Origin: JAJDFU01 sp964641965
Lineage (GTDB): Bacteria > Bacteroidota > Bacteroidia > Chitinophagales > Saprospiraceae
Assembly: GCA_964641965.1 (NCBI GenBank)
Contig: CAZXLD010000058.1
Span: 1-27,837, forward strand
Length of the DNA stretch: 27,837 nt
Reading direction: 5' to 3'
Made by a program: the position numbers and the translations under genes. Below the pieces are notes generated by a model. It was not told the origin of the DNA, made no database searches, and saw nothing but the letters and a program-made list of their open reading frames with translations. This document shows, in pieces, positions 8,593-16,569 of this stretch (its first letter is position 1; each line of letters opens with the position of its first letter).

Positions 8593-8642
8593 CACCGCAT
8601 CACCGCATCACCGCATCACCGCATCACCGCATCACCGCATCA
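8593..8642. repeat. Tandem repeat, six copies of CACCGCAT plus two bases
   Basis: Six perfect head-to-tail copies of the 8-base unit run from 8593 to 8640, followed by CA. There are no spacers, so it is not a CRISPR array. It lies outside coding sequence between the four-helix bundle gene and the sulfatase. The perfection of the copies points to recent slippage or expansion. Confidence 0.95.
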
Positions 8643-8748
8643 AAAAAGGCTGCCCATATTTCGGCACTCACCCTAAATGACGGCTCTTCGTCAGATAATT
8701 ATTAGCGATTTTGTTTATACGTATCTGCAAGCCAATAAGTTGTGTTTT

Positions 8749-8765
8749 TGGCATGCTTGTTGTTT
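8749..8765 (+). promoter_or_regulatory. Candidate sigma-54 (RpoN) promoter of the sulfatase gene
   Basis: TGGCATGCTTGTTGTTT fits the -24/-12 pattern TGGCAyG-N4-TTGyw with correct spacing, except that the -12 GC doublet is GT. It ends 60 bases before the sulfatase ATG. A second site with the same deviation lies at 25421-25437, and the window encodes a sigma-54 activator. The call rests on sequence match alone. Confidence 0.35.
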
Positions 8766-8824
8766 GGGAGAAAGCAGTGTCCGGTTAACTGGACTGAATT
8801 TCAGAGCAAAAAAATCATTAACCG

Positions 8825-10369
8825 ATGCCGAAGCTTTCTTCTTTACTAACGCTGTTTGTGTTCTCCTTAACGATCACCCTGCAAGCCCAGGAAAGGCCCA
8901 ACATCCTGGTCATTTGGGGTGATGATATCGGTCAATTTAATGTATCTGCCTACAACTTGGGCATGATGGGATATAAGACGCCCAATATTGACCGTATTGC
9001 CCGTGAAGGGGCGATCTTTACCGACTGGTATGGTCAGCAAAGTTGTACTGCCGGCCGAGCTGCCTTTATTACCGGACAGTCTCCCATCCGTACCGGATTG
9101 ACCAAAGTTGGCCTCCCAGGTGCTCCGGAAGGCATGCAGAAGGAGGATCCCACCATTGCCGGCTTGCTAAAGGCACAGGGCTATGTAACGGGCCAGTTTG
9201 GAAAAAACCACCTTGGAGATCGCGATGAGATGCTACCCACCAATCACGGGTTCGACGAGTTTTTTGGGAATCTGTATCACCTGAATGCAGAAGAAGAACC
9301 GGAACATCCCGACTATCCGGGGGATATGGTATTTCCGGATGGGGAGACCTTGCGTGAAAAATTCGGCCCTCGCGGCGTGATTAGATCTTCCGCGGATGGT
9401 AAGATCGAGGATACCGGTCCCCTGACCAAGAAACGGATGGAGACGGTTGATGTAGAAGTTACGGATGCCGCACTTGATTTCATGGAAAATGCTGTAGAGG
9501 ATGATAAACCCTTTTTCGTATGGTGGAACAGCACCCGCATGCACATATGGACCCATCTGAAACCCGAATCAGAGGGCAAGACGGGCCTTGGGGTATATGC
9601 CGACGGTATGGTCGAACACGATGCCATGGTCGGTCAATTACTGGACAAGCTGGAAGAGTTGGGGGTTGCCGAGAATACTATTGTGATGTACAGTACCGAT
9701 AATGGTGCTGAATTCTTCAGTTGGCCCGATGGCGGAACTACGATGTTTCGCAATGAGAAAGCTACCCAATGGGAAGGTGGTTTTCGGGTTCCTACGGTTA
9801 TCCGCTGGCCCGGCGTGATCGAACCTGGGACGGTCATCAACGAGATCGGGGCACACGAAGACATGCTAGCTACCTTACTTGCAGCAGCAGGCGACGAAAC
9901 GGTAAAAGAGGACTTGCTGGAAGGACGGACCGTTGGCGACAGGACTTACAAAGTTCACTTGGATGGCTACAACCTCTTGCCAGCCCTCAAAGGAGAGGCT
10001 GAGTGGCCTCGCAAAGAGTTCCTGTACTGGACAGATGACGGCAGTGTGGCTGCCTTGCGGTACAACAATTGGAAAATCACCTTTTTGCGACAGGATGCCG
10101 AAGGTATAGCCGTGTGGGAAAACCCCTACACGCAACTGCGGGCGCCGATGGTTGCCAATCTGCGCATGGACCCCTTCGAGAAAGCGAATGATGAGAGTAT
10201 TGGCTATCCAAAATGGTGGGTTGAACATATGTTCGTCATTGCTCCATCAGCCGCTTATGTCGGCCAATGGTTGCAAAGTTTTAAGGATTTTCCGCCCCGG
10301 CAGAAGCCGGGAAGCTTCAACCTGGATCGGGTGATGGAAGCCATCAAGAAAGGAGCGGGCGATAAATAA
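8825..10369 (+). CDS. Exported sulfatase (arylsulfatase family, type I formylglycine-dependent)
   Basis: Hydrolyses a sulfate ester of an unidentified substrate, most likely in the periplasm or at the cell surface. A Sec signal peptide covers residues 1-22 (cleavage after LQAQ or nearby). The metal-binding aspartates Asp33 and Asp34 are in WGDDIG. The sulfatase signature CTAGRAAFITG begins at Cys74, the residue converted to formylglycine. GKNHLGD, a TDNGAE metal site and EGGFRVP further on complete the catalytic core. Length (514 residues) is normal. No formylglycine-generating enzyme is encoded in the window, so maturation depends on a gene elsewhere. DUF3604 genes, often found near such sulfatases, are represented downstream only by a stub. 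A hairpin at 10390-10424 ends the unit, so it is probably monocistronic. Confidence 0.95.
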   Translation: MPKLSSLLTLFVFSLTITLQAQERPNILVIWGDDIGQFNVSAYNLGMMGYKTPNIDRIAREGAIFTDWYGQQSCTAGRAAFITGQSPIRTGLTKVGLPGAPEGMQKEDPTIAGLLKAQGYVTGQFGKNHLGDRDEMLPTNHGFDEFFGNLYHLNAEEEPEHPDYPGDMVFPDGETLREKFGPRGVIRSSADGKIEDTGPLTKKRMETVDVEVTDAALDFMENAVEDDKPFFVWWNSTRMHIWTHLKPESEGKTGLGVYADGMVEHDAMVGQLLDKLEELGVAENTIVMYSTDNGAEFFSWPDGGTTMFRNEKATQWEGGFRVPTVIRWPGVIEPGTVINEIGAHEDMLATLLAAAGDETVKEDLLEGRTVGDRTYKVHLDGYNLLPALKGEAEWPRKEFLYWTDDGSVAALRYNNWKITFLRQDAEGIAVWENPYTQLRAPMVANLRMDPFEKANDESIGYPKWWVEHMFVIAPSAAYVGQWLQSFKDFPPRQKPGSFNLDRVMEAIKKGAGDK

Positions 10370-10389
10370 GCGCCCCTGCGCCTGTGAGT

Positions 10390-10430
10390 CCGTATGGGCA
10401 ATACCAAAGGGGTTGCTCGTACGGGTTCTT
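10390..10430 (+). terminator. Rho-independent-like terminator after the sulfatase gene
   Basis: A 12-base stem (10390-10401 with 10413-10424, two G-T wobbles and no mismatch) encloses an 11-base loop and is followed by GTTCTTATTT. It starts 21 bases after the sulfatase stop. Confidence 0.6.
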
Positions 10431-10577
10431 ATTTATAAAGGTTTTTTCTACGGCTGTTGTGGCATATCTGCCTGGTATCCCTCGGTCTCTCCACCGGAAA
10501 GAATCACCTCTTTTCTCTATCGACCTTAGGAGCTTTTTGAAGCTGGCTTAATGCAATAGTTGGTAAACCTGGTAATC

Positions 10578-11420
10578 ATGCCCAGAAATAACGTGCTCCC
10601 TTTGTTCCTCTTGCTTGGGTTCTTTTTCATGGGCTCCAATCAGGTCTTTTCACAAGAGGTGGAAGCGGAACATCTTTCGGAAGAAAATGAACCCAACGTA
10701 CAGTTCCATTTCGACGCCTGGGGGAACTGGCTCTTCTTCAGTTTCTTAAAAGATGAAAAAGATGACGCCTTTTCCTGGGGGATCGAACTGACCAGCCGAC
10801 TGGAAATAGGAAAAGTATCCATCAAAAACATTGCCTACCTGGAAGTGAACCGCTATCCCCGGATCATTCCCGGTCAGCCGTTGGGCAATCCGGAAACGGT
10901 GGCCGACACGGTAGCTGCGGATGGTATCAACGATCTCCTGACCGGCTTTTGGTTTTCCAAACGAGGCCACCACAGCAAGCACCATTTCGCCCCGGGGGTT
11001 GGATTCCAATTTCCTACGGCGGCCGACAAAGCACTAGGCAGCGGGAAGTGGGCCATAGGCCCCAGTTTTGATTACGAGTATGAAGCCAAAAACTTTTTCG
11101 CCGGGGCCATTGCTATGAACCTCTGGTCTTTTGCCGGGGCCAGCGATCGCAAGCCAGTGAATATGTTGTTGATCAAGCCCTTCCTGCTGTACAATTTTGC
11201 TGGCCGGTGGGATTTGATGTACATACCCTACGGCATCACCGTCTATTGGAACAAACCACCCGGACAGCGAGCCTATATTCCTCTGGGAGGGGGACTTCGA
11301 TACAGCCAACCCTTTAAGAAATCCAACCTGAATTTGTCAGCCCAGTTTTTCAACTACGTCCTTCGACCGGATAAAGGCACGGTGAACGATCTTCGATTTC
11401 TGGTCGAGTGGGCCTTCTAA
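10578..11420 (+). CDS. Outer-membrane beta-barrel, neuromedin-U-like 'transporter' family, copy 1
   Basis: 280 residues starting at ATG 10578. A TTG at 10560 is in frame but would lengthen the signal peptide needlessly. The signal peptide runs to about residue 26 (VFSQ). The family landmarks are GVGFQFPTAADKALGSGKWAIGP in the middle, NLWSFAG with a following SDR, and IPLGGGLRYSQPF near the end, matching the neuromedin-U-like barrel pattern. The last strand ends FLVEWAF, as expected for a barrel inserted by BamA. The protein should be in the outer membrane; whether it forms a channel is inferred from family naming only. The next gene, 12 bases downstream, is a diverged paralogue. Confidence 0.8.
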   Translation: MPRNNVLPLFLLLGFFFMGSNQVFSQEVEAEHLSEENEPNVQFHFDAWGNWLFFSFLKDEKDDAFSWGIELTSRLEIGKVSIKNIAYLEVNRYPRIIPGQPLGNPETVADTVAADGINDLLTGFWFSKRGHHSKHHFAPGVGFQFPTAADKALGSGKWAIGPSFDYEYEAKNFFAGAIAMNLWSFAGASDRKPVNMLLIKPFLLYNFAGRWDLMYIPYGITVYWNKPPGQRAYIPLGGGLRYSQPFKKSNLNLSAQFFNYVLRPDKGTVNDLRFLVEWAF

Positions 11421-11432
11421 AACCAGACCAGC

Positions 11433-12260
11433 ATGTATTGCTTTCGAGCCTTAGTTCTCTTGCTGCCCATCGCCCTTTCCATGGGGCTTTTACAAGCGCA
11501 GGAAACGGATACTCCAGCTACCCCCAAGGTGAGATTTATTATGCCCTTCGAGTTTGACTTTGACTTCGGAGCGGCTAACGGAAATGCGGTGGTCGGTCGA
11601 TTTTTGCCGGTCGTCGTGGTTCCCCTGAAAAAAGGGTGGGAATACCACAATCTCACCCTGGCCTTGATCGCCTGGGCCCCCGGCGGCAGGCCGGGTTTTC
11701 CCGGAAACCCGGAACCTGTGGAAGGAGATCGCTTGTTTGGCCTGGCCGATTGGATCAATGGATCGCTGTTTTTTGCGCCCCTTCGATCGGAAAAGGTTTC
11801 GGTGGGTTTTGGCTTTGGCCTGGGGCTTCCCTTGGCCTCCGACCCGCTTTTGGGCAGCCAAAAGTGGACGGCAGGCCCGGTTTTCCGTATCGGCTACCGG
11901 CCCGGGAAGTGGAATTTGAATGCCTTGCTGTTTAACCTCTGGTCATACGCAGGCAACAGTGAACGAGCTGAGGTCAACCAATTCATTCTGCGCGGATTGT
12001 TTCGCCGCCCGCTCGGGAAAACCTTTTTTTTTACCAGCAATCCCATCGTCACAGTCAATTGGAGAGGAAAGTCAGGGCAGCGGTTGCTCTTGCCCCTGGG
12101 AGGTGGAATCGGGATGGGCTTTCCGGTAGGTGGCAGGCGATTTTCGGTAGCGGCTCATGGTTATTACAACTTATTCCGACCTAATGGAGCACCCAAAGGC
12201 TTGTTCCGATTGGATTTTCTCATTCCCATTTTAGGAGCCTTGCTCAAGGGGGATAATTAA
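11433..12260 (+). CDS. Outer-membrane beta-barrel, neuromedin-U-like 'transporter' family, copy 2
   Basis: 275 residues with a signal peptide to about residue 23 (LLQAQ). It shares the landmarks of its upstream neighbour in the same order: GLGLPLASDPLLGSQKWTAGP, NLWSYAGNSER, a VNWRGKSGQR stretch and LLLPLGGGIGMGFPVG. The two are ancient tandem duplicates rather than recent copies, since the intervening sequences differ greatly. Only 12 bases separate it from the first copy and 14 from the next gene, so all three are probably co-transcribed. Its C-terminus is unusual for a barrel because a short tail (GALLKGDN) follows the last strand. Confidence 0.8.
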   Translation: MYCFRALVLLLPIALSMGLLQAQETDTPATPKVRFIMPFEFDFDFGAANGNAVVGRFLPVVVVPLKKGWEYHNLTLALIAWAPGGRPGFPGNPEPVEGDRLFGLADWINGSLFFAPLRSEKVSVGFGFGLGLPLASDPLLGSQKWTAGPVFRIGYRPGKWNLNALLFNLWSYAGNSERAEVNQFILRGLFRRPLGKTFFFTSNPIVTVNWRGKSGQRLLLPLGGGIGMGFPVGGRRFSVAAHGYYNLFRPNGAPKGLFRLDFLIPILGALLKGDN

Positions 12261-12274
12261 CAACAGATGAATTC

Positions 12275-13000
12275 GTGAGAAAACAAACTTTTTTTGGACT
12301 GTTTTTGGGGGTAGTTTATCTGCCTTTCAACTTGCTGGGTCAATCGGACCCGGACAGGAAGTTCCTCTTCAGAGACTCCAAGGTCCGCCTGTCCACTTTT
12401 TATGCGGAACTGGCTCCTTCCACTTATTTTTCCAGTCTGAATGGAGAGTTCACGGGAGTAACCACTTTTGCGGGGGGCTTGCTGCTCAACGAGCGATACC
12501 AAATCGGGTTCTTCTCGGACAGCTCGCCCAAGCTCAACCGTGCCGCGGTACCGCAGCCCGGTTCGGAAGAATTTCAGCGTTGGTTGGATGCCGGGGTGGA
12601 ACTCGATCGCTTGCCTGAGGATGTCGATACCATTTTCGTACGATTCTCACAAGCCGGATTCCATTTGGCTTATCTGCACGATACCGAGAAAACCGTTTTC
12701 TGGCGAGCCGGCCTAAGACTTGGTCTTATTGGAGGGGTGCGACTCTCCGAACAGGAGCGAACCTTCCTTGGTCTTTTCGATAATCCGATTTACACCACAT
12801 CGGTCACCACGCTGGCTCAGGAAGTAGGCGTAGGGGTAAACCTGCTGACCTGGTGGCGAATCCATTTTGATGTGGGCTACCGGTTCCTTCTGGCTGGAAA
12901 GGAGGCTGGGGAAGTCCTTACTGCCGAAAAATACGACAGTCTCACCATGCGTCTGGGCTTCAGCTTTGGTGCGTTCAATCGGGGAAGGTCAGGCAGATAA
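12275..13000 (+). CDS. Outer-membrane beta-barrel protein, unassigned
   Basis: 241 residues from a GTG start. The nearest upstream ATG (12266) is out of frame and meets a stop at once. The signal peptide ends near residue 22 (NLLGQ). The mature protein shows alternating hydrophobic strands such as FWRAGLRLGLIGGVRL and WWRIHFDVGYRFLLAG, ending LTMRLGFSFGAF before a short basic tail. I do not recognise a named family. It is third in a close run of barrel genes and is likely part of the same transcript. Confidence 0.7.
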   Translation: MRKQTFFGLFLGVVYLPFNLLGQSDPDRKFLFRDSKVRLSTFYAELAPSTYFSSLNGEFTGVTTFAGGLLLNERYQIGFFSDSSPKLNRAAVPQPGSEEFQRWLDAGVELDRLPEDVDTIFVRFSQAGFHLAYLHDTEKTVFWRAGLRLGLIGGVRLSEQERTFLGLFDNPIYTTSVTTLAQEVGVGVNLLTWWRIHFDVGYRFLLAGKEAGEVLTAEKYDSLTMRLGFSFGAFNRGRSGR

Positions 13001-13075
13001 TGCGGGTAAAAGAGGGGCTGGTGCTTCAGTTCTTCACTGGAACCCTTAACACTTGTATTCATTGTGGAATCAAAA

Positions 13076-13480
13076 ATGAAACTGAGACCATTTATTCTTT
13101 CCGCCTGGTTACTTGGGCTTTCTCTTGGGGCCTTTGCCCAGGAAAAAGACCTGATGCCAGGTATGCGGCCTTCTGAATCCGATGTTCGCAATACCATAAA
13201 GGAAACCGGCTATTCACCTTATGCTGGTCGTAATTTTCCGACCGAAGTCTATTTCGGAGATACTCATCTGCATACCTACAACTCCCTGGATGCCCGGGGC
13301 TTTGGAGTAACCTTGGGCCCGGAAGATGCCTATCGTTCTGCCCTGGGCCTGGAGGTCGTTTCCTCTAATGGGACACCTATGAAGTTGTCCCGTCCACTTG
13401 ATTTTCTGGTGGTGGCGGGATCACTGGCCGGTTTTTGGGTGCTCGAACGGGTGGCGGGTTTTTTTTTAATGAAAGAATGA
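13076..13480 (+). pseudogene. DUF3604 family protein, N-terminal remnant
   Basis: The first part is a good DUF3604 N-terminus: a signal peptide (to about AFAQ), then NFPTEVYFGDTHLHTYNSLD with the metal-binding HLH pattern, LGPEDAYR, and LSRPLDFLVVA. The family normally continues with VADHS and another 450 or more residues; here the frame turns to unrelated sequence after VVA. Reading two G instead of three at about 13418-13420 restores only VADH before the similarity ends and a stop follows, so a frameshift alone does not rescue it and most of the gene is gone. A run of nine T (13459-13467) and a duplicated AATGAAAGA follow. A GTG at 13064 is an alternative start. DUF3604 genes often sit near sulfatases, which fits the position. 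Confidence 0.82.
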
Positions 13481-13587
13481 ACAATGAAAGAGTGCTGTTT
13501 CGGCGATAGAAAAATCGCAGTCCGGGACCGAAAAATTAACGCGTTTTGCCCCTTTTCATCCTGATCATCAATCATTTCCTGAATGCG

Positions 13588-14706
13588 ATGAAAATAGGAG
13601 AAAGCATAAAATACTGGGCCTGCTGGTTGGCATTCAGCATTCTCTCTGTGTCACTTCCGGCCCAGGCCGACAGTACCCAGGTGGTAAAGGTCATTGGAGG
13701 CCGCCTCTACCAGGGATATATGCTCATCCACAGTCCGGAACTCAAGGCCCTGGGCCGTCCCTACCCCCGGGGTATTGAAGTAAACTTTGGCTGGCATAAG
13801 ACCTCGGAAAAGGCCTGGAACAGTTGCAATTGCTACACCAAGCTGGGTATTTCCAGCACCCTTTGGAATTACGATAATCCGGAAGTGCTCGGTTGGGGAG
13901 TTGCCAACCTGTTTACCCTGGAGCCGGTATTCGGGGCGGGAAACCGGTTCAGTTTGTTTTTCCAGGCTGGGGCAGGGATCAGTTTTCAGAACCGGCCTTT
14001 CGATGCCGAAACCAATCCCGACAACCTGGGCTACAGTACTTACGTGGCTTTCCCTTTGCGCCTGGGGCTAGGCACTTACATCCGGCTTCATCCCCGGTGG
14101 TATCTCGATCTGTTTGCAGCCTATAATCATTTCTCCAACGGAGGAATGAAAGAACCGAACAAGGGACTGAATTGGCCCACCGCATCGCTAGGGGTCAATT
14201 ATTATTTACAGGCTCCCAATTTCTACAAACGGGAAAAGGTGCCTTGGCGGGAACTGGGTAAACCGGAGTCTCGATTGGATTTTGCCCTTTTCACCACCTA
14301 TCAACAGCCCAACAATGAGAAATTGGTGTTCAGTGTGGGCTCGGAGATCAAGTTTAGCCGCCAGGTAGCCCGCATCAATGCCTTAACAGGGGGGGCGGAG
14401 TGGTTTTTTGACAACGGGCGAAGAAACCTGATGCAGATGGACACCATTCCCGGAGAAGGACAGGCCCAGACCTTGGGGCTGGCTTTGGGGCATGAGTTCA
14501 TCCTGGGTAAATTTCTCTTTTCGCAGCAATTCGGGGTCTACTTGCTGGCCCCGGCTAACCAATCGGCGGATGTCTATCAACGCTACGGGCTGATCTATCG
14601 GGCTTCCCGCCGGTGGGGCTTTGGTATAAGCCTCAAGTCACATGGTCATGTAGCCGATTTTCTGGATATCCGCTTTGTTTGGAGCCTTAACCAAAAAAAC
14701 ATTTAA
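13588..14706 (+). CDS. Acyloxyacyl hydrolase / PagL-like lipid A 3-O-deacylase family outer-membrane protein
   Basis: 372 residues from ATG 13588; an upstream in-frame TTG at 13546 is less likely. The signal peptide ends near residue 26 (LPAQA). The segment AAYNHFSNGGMKEPNKGLN at 177-195 matches the active-site strand of PagL, with His181 and Ser183 in the expected H-x-S-N arrangement. In Pseudomonas PagL the third residue is a glutamate 14 positions after the histidine; here that position is Asn195. The enzyme would remove a 3-O-linked acyl chain from lipid A in the outer membrane, if the changed third residue is tolerated. It is about twice the size of PagL, with a second barrel-like half (about 225-372) of unknown role. 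It follows the DUF3604 stub by about 100 bases. Confidence 0.78.
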   Translation: MKIGESIKYWACWLAFSILSVSLPAQADSTQVVKVIGGRLYQGYMLIHSPELKALGRPYPRGIEVNFGWHKTSEKAWNSCNCYTKLGISSTLWNYDNPEVLGWGVANLFTLEPVFGAGNRFSLFFQAGAGISFQNRPFDAETNPDNLGYSTYVAFPLRLGLGTYIRLHPRWYLDLFAAYNHFSNGGMKEPNKGLNWPTASLGVNYYLQAPNFYKREKVPWRELGKPESRLDFALFTTYQQPNNEKLVFSVGSEIKFSRQVARINALTGGAEWFFDNGRRNLMQMDTIPGEGQAQTLGLALGHEFILGKFLFSQQFGVYLLAPANQSADVYQRYGLIYRASRRWGFGISLKSHGHVADFLDIRFVWSLNQKNI

Positions 14707-14727
14707 AAAATTGATTTATCAAAAAAT

Positions 14728-15315
14728 ATGGTTATGAATCTAGTCATCAAGTTTGTGTTAGCAGGATGCTTCCTTCCCTTTGTTCTATCTAGTAGCCATG
14801 CTCAAACCCATGCTGGTCAGCAAGCAGGAAAAGGTGCCGGAACCGGTGCCTTGCTGGGCGCTGTTGCCGGCGCGGTATTTGGTGGCGGCGATCCTTTGGA
14901 GGATGCCCTCGGCGGAGCAGCCATGGGGGCCGGGATCGGTGCCATTGCCGGTGCCATAGAGGGTGGAGGACAGGACCGCCGGGAGAAAGAAGAATTCGAA
15001 AAACTGGTTCAAACCTTCGGGGAGGATAATCTTCGGGGGTATGTCGAACTGATCCAGTGCAACCACAAAAAAGCGATCGCTCTTTTCAAGGTGGGTCAGG
15101 CCTCAGAGGACGACGAACATGCCCTAGTAGGATTCTGGCTGGAAGCCATCGCCGAGCGGGACCGTCGAAATAAAGAGCAGGCTGACCGAAAACTGAAGGA
15201 TCTGGTGGAAATGGACCGGGATATTGACGATGTGGAAATGGCCCAGGTAGCGCTAAACCAATATGTGCTCGACCTTAGGAATGACCGAAAGGTGAATCAG
15301 ATCAATTGCAATTGA
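14728..15315 (+). CDS. Glycine-zipper envelope protein
   Basis: 195 residues with an N-terminal signal (cleavage near SSHAQ; LAGC at 11-14 is a poor early lipobox). Residues 34-80 form a glycine zipper, with GAGTGALLGAVAGAVFGGG and then GGAAMGAGIGAIAGAIEGG: two hydrophobic, glycine-spaced helices of the kind seen in OmpA-associated and SmpA/YMGG proteins. They are followed by a charged, helical C-terminal domain (about 82-195) with one cysteine near each end. It probably sits in or on a membrane as an oligomer. The start is ATG 14728 or 14734. The gene lies 21 bases after the PagL-like gene, and its stop codon falls inside a 22-base perfect palindrome that ends 12 bases before the next gene. 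Confidence 0.75.
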   Translation: MVMNLVIKFVLAGCFLPFVLSSSHAQTHAGQQAGKGAGTGALLGAVAGAVFGGGDPLEDALGGAAMGAGIGAIAGAIEGGGQDRREKEEFEKLVQTFGEDNLRGYVELIQCNHKKAIALFKVGQASEDDEHALVGFWLEAIAERDRRNKEQADRKLKDLVEMDRDIDDVEMAQVALNQYVLDLRNDRKVNQINCN

Positions 15316-15319
15316 TCTG
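15298..15319. promoter_or_regulatory. 22-base perfect palindrome spanning a stop codon
   Basis: The two 11-base halves CAGATCAATTG and CAATTGATCTG are exact complements with no loop. The stop codon of the glycine-zipper gene (15313-15315) is inside it, and the next start is at 15332. It could be a dimeric-protein operator or an RNA structure between two operon genes. It is too tight and lacks a T-run for an ordinary terminator. Confidence 0.5.
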
Positions 15320-15331
15320 GAAACGATCCTG

Positions 15332-16444
15332 ATGTCAATTTATTCAAATAGAAACCAAAGACGGCCACCGGGGCATGTGGTGCTTCTGTTCGCCCTGTTG
15401 ATGACAGCTTTTTGGTTGGCACCTGCCTGGTCCGCCGCCCAGGGAGTGCTTTCCGGAGGTAGGGGGCGGGTAGATAAGTTCACCTTCCTCCCCATACCGT
15501 ATATCAACTTCAGCCGGAGTATTGGGTTCGCTTTTGGCGGTTTGCCGATGGCTATGTTCAATCTCAGCAAACAGGATACCCTTTCCCCTTCATCCATAGC
15601 CGGCCTGCTTGGCCTTTACACGACCAACAAAACCTGGTTTGTGATGGGGTTCAGTCGGTTTTATCTGGATAAGGACAACTGGCGTATTACTGCGGCGGCA
15701 GGTCTCGGCTCGGTAAACTTCCAGTTCTACCTGGAGCCGCCTTTTTCCGAAATTATCGGTTTTAACACCCAGGCCGACTTTTTCTATCTCGGTGTTCAAC
15801 GCAGAATAGTCGGCAGGTTGTATGGAGGTGTCAGTTATACCTTTTACCATTTTGATACCCGATTCGACATAGAAAGCGATACTTCACGCAATTCTATCAA
15901 TCTTCACGCGATTGGGCTGGACGTATACCTGGATTTGAGGGACAACGTGTACTACCCCGCTAAGGGGATGTTGAGCGAAATTGACTTTAATTCCTATCCG
16001 GGCTTTCTGGGAAATGATTTTGTTTCCAATAAGATCGAGCTATCCCACAATCATTATTTCCCCATTCGCCAGGAAAAGGATGTTCTGGGTGCCCGCTTTT
16101 ATGGAGGTTTCGGGGTTGGTGATCTGGCTTTTGAACAACAACTGATCGTTGGGCGGTCAGACATACGTGGCTATACGCAAGGCGAATTTCGTGGGGATCA
16201 ATTACTGGCTTTGCAAGGGGAATACCGCTGGAATTTTCATCCCAGATTCGGGGCAGTCGTTTTTTTTGGGCTGGCCACGGTTTTCGGATCCTTCAACGAA
16301 TCCCAAAACGGAACGATTCTCCCCGGAGGAGGCGCCGGATTTCGGTTTACAGCCTTCCAGGATTCCCATCTGAATGTGGGGCTGGATCTGGCACTCGGCA
16401 GAAATGACTGGGGGTTCTATTTCCGGATTGGCGAAGCTTTTTAA
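15332..16444 (+). CDS. BamA/TamA (Omp85) family outer-membrane barrel without POTRA domains
   Basis: 370 residues. A signal peptide of about 37 residues has a long basic N-region. The rest is a 16-strand-type surface-antigen (D15) barrel. The family loop-6 motif is present as DIRGY at 277-281 followed by GEFRG, and the DLRDNVYYPAKG stretch at 201-212 matches the conserved Omp85 strand. The C-terminus ends in FRIGEAF. There is no room for POTRA domains, so it is unlikely to be the essential BamA and more likely belongs to the short Omp85-like barrels common in Bacteroidota, whose role is not settled. It lies 16 bases after the glycine-zipper gene and is probably in the same operon. Confidence 0.82.
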   Translation: MSIYSNRNQRRPPGHVVLLFALLMTAFWLAPAWSAAQGVLSGGRGRVDKFTFLPIPYINFSRSIGFAFGGLPMAMFNLSKQDTLSPSSIAGLLGLYTTNKTWFVMGFSRFYLDKDNWRITAAAGLGSVNFQFYLEPPFSEIIGFNTQADFFYLGVQRRIVGRLYGGVSYTFYHFDTRFDIESDTSRNSINLHAIGLDVYLDLRDNVYYPAKGMLSEIDFNSYPGFLGNDFVSNKIELSHNHYFPIRQEKDVLGARFYGGFGVGDLAFEQQLIVGRSDIRGYTQGEFRGDQLLALQGEYRWNFHPRFGAVVFFGLATVFGSFNESQNGTILPGGGAGFRFTAFQDSHLNVGLDLALGRNDWGFYFRIGEAF

Positions 16445-16569
16445 AAGTGAAATACCTGTACGGATACTTGCAAATAAGGGCTGCAAGGAAAGGCCCCTTA
16501 AACTATGAAAAGGGTGTTAGAGCAGCTGGAAAACAGCTTTTCCCCTTTCTACAAGATGAAAAAGAAGCT

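Larger units (their letters stand above)
8532..8824. other. Intergenic region upstream of the sulfatase
   Basis: Apart from the tandem repeat and the sigma-54-like site at 8749-8765, I see no gene. An AT-rich tract (about 8550-8592) precedes the repeat. Confidence 0.5.

Noticed and set aside
8593..8642. Possible CRISPR-like array
   Set aside because: The copies are 8 bases long and directly adjacent with no spacers; it is a simple tandem repeat.
13546..13587. TTG start extending the PagL-like protein by 14 residues
   Set aside because: The added residues precede a complete signal peptide that begins naturally at ATG 13588.
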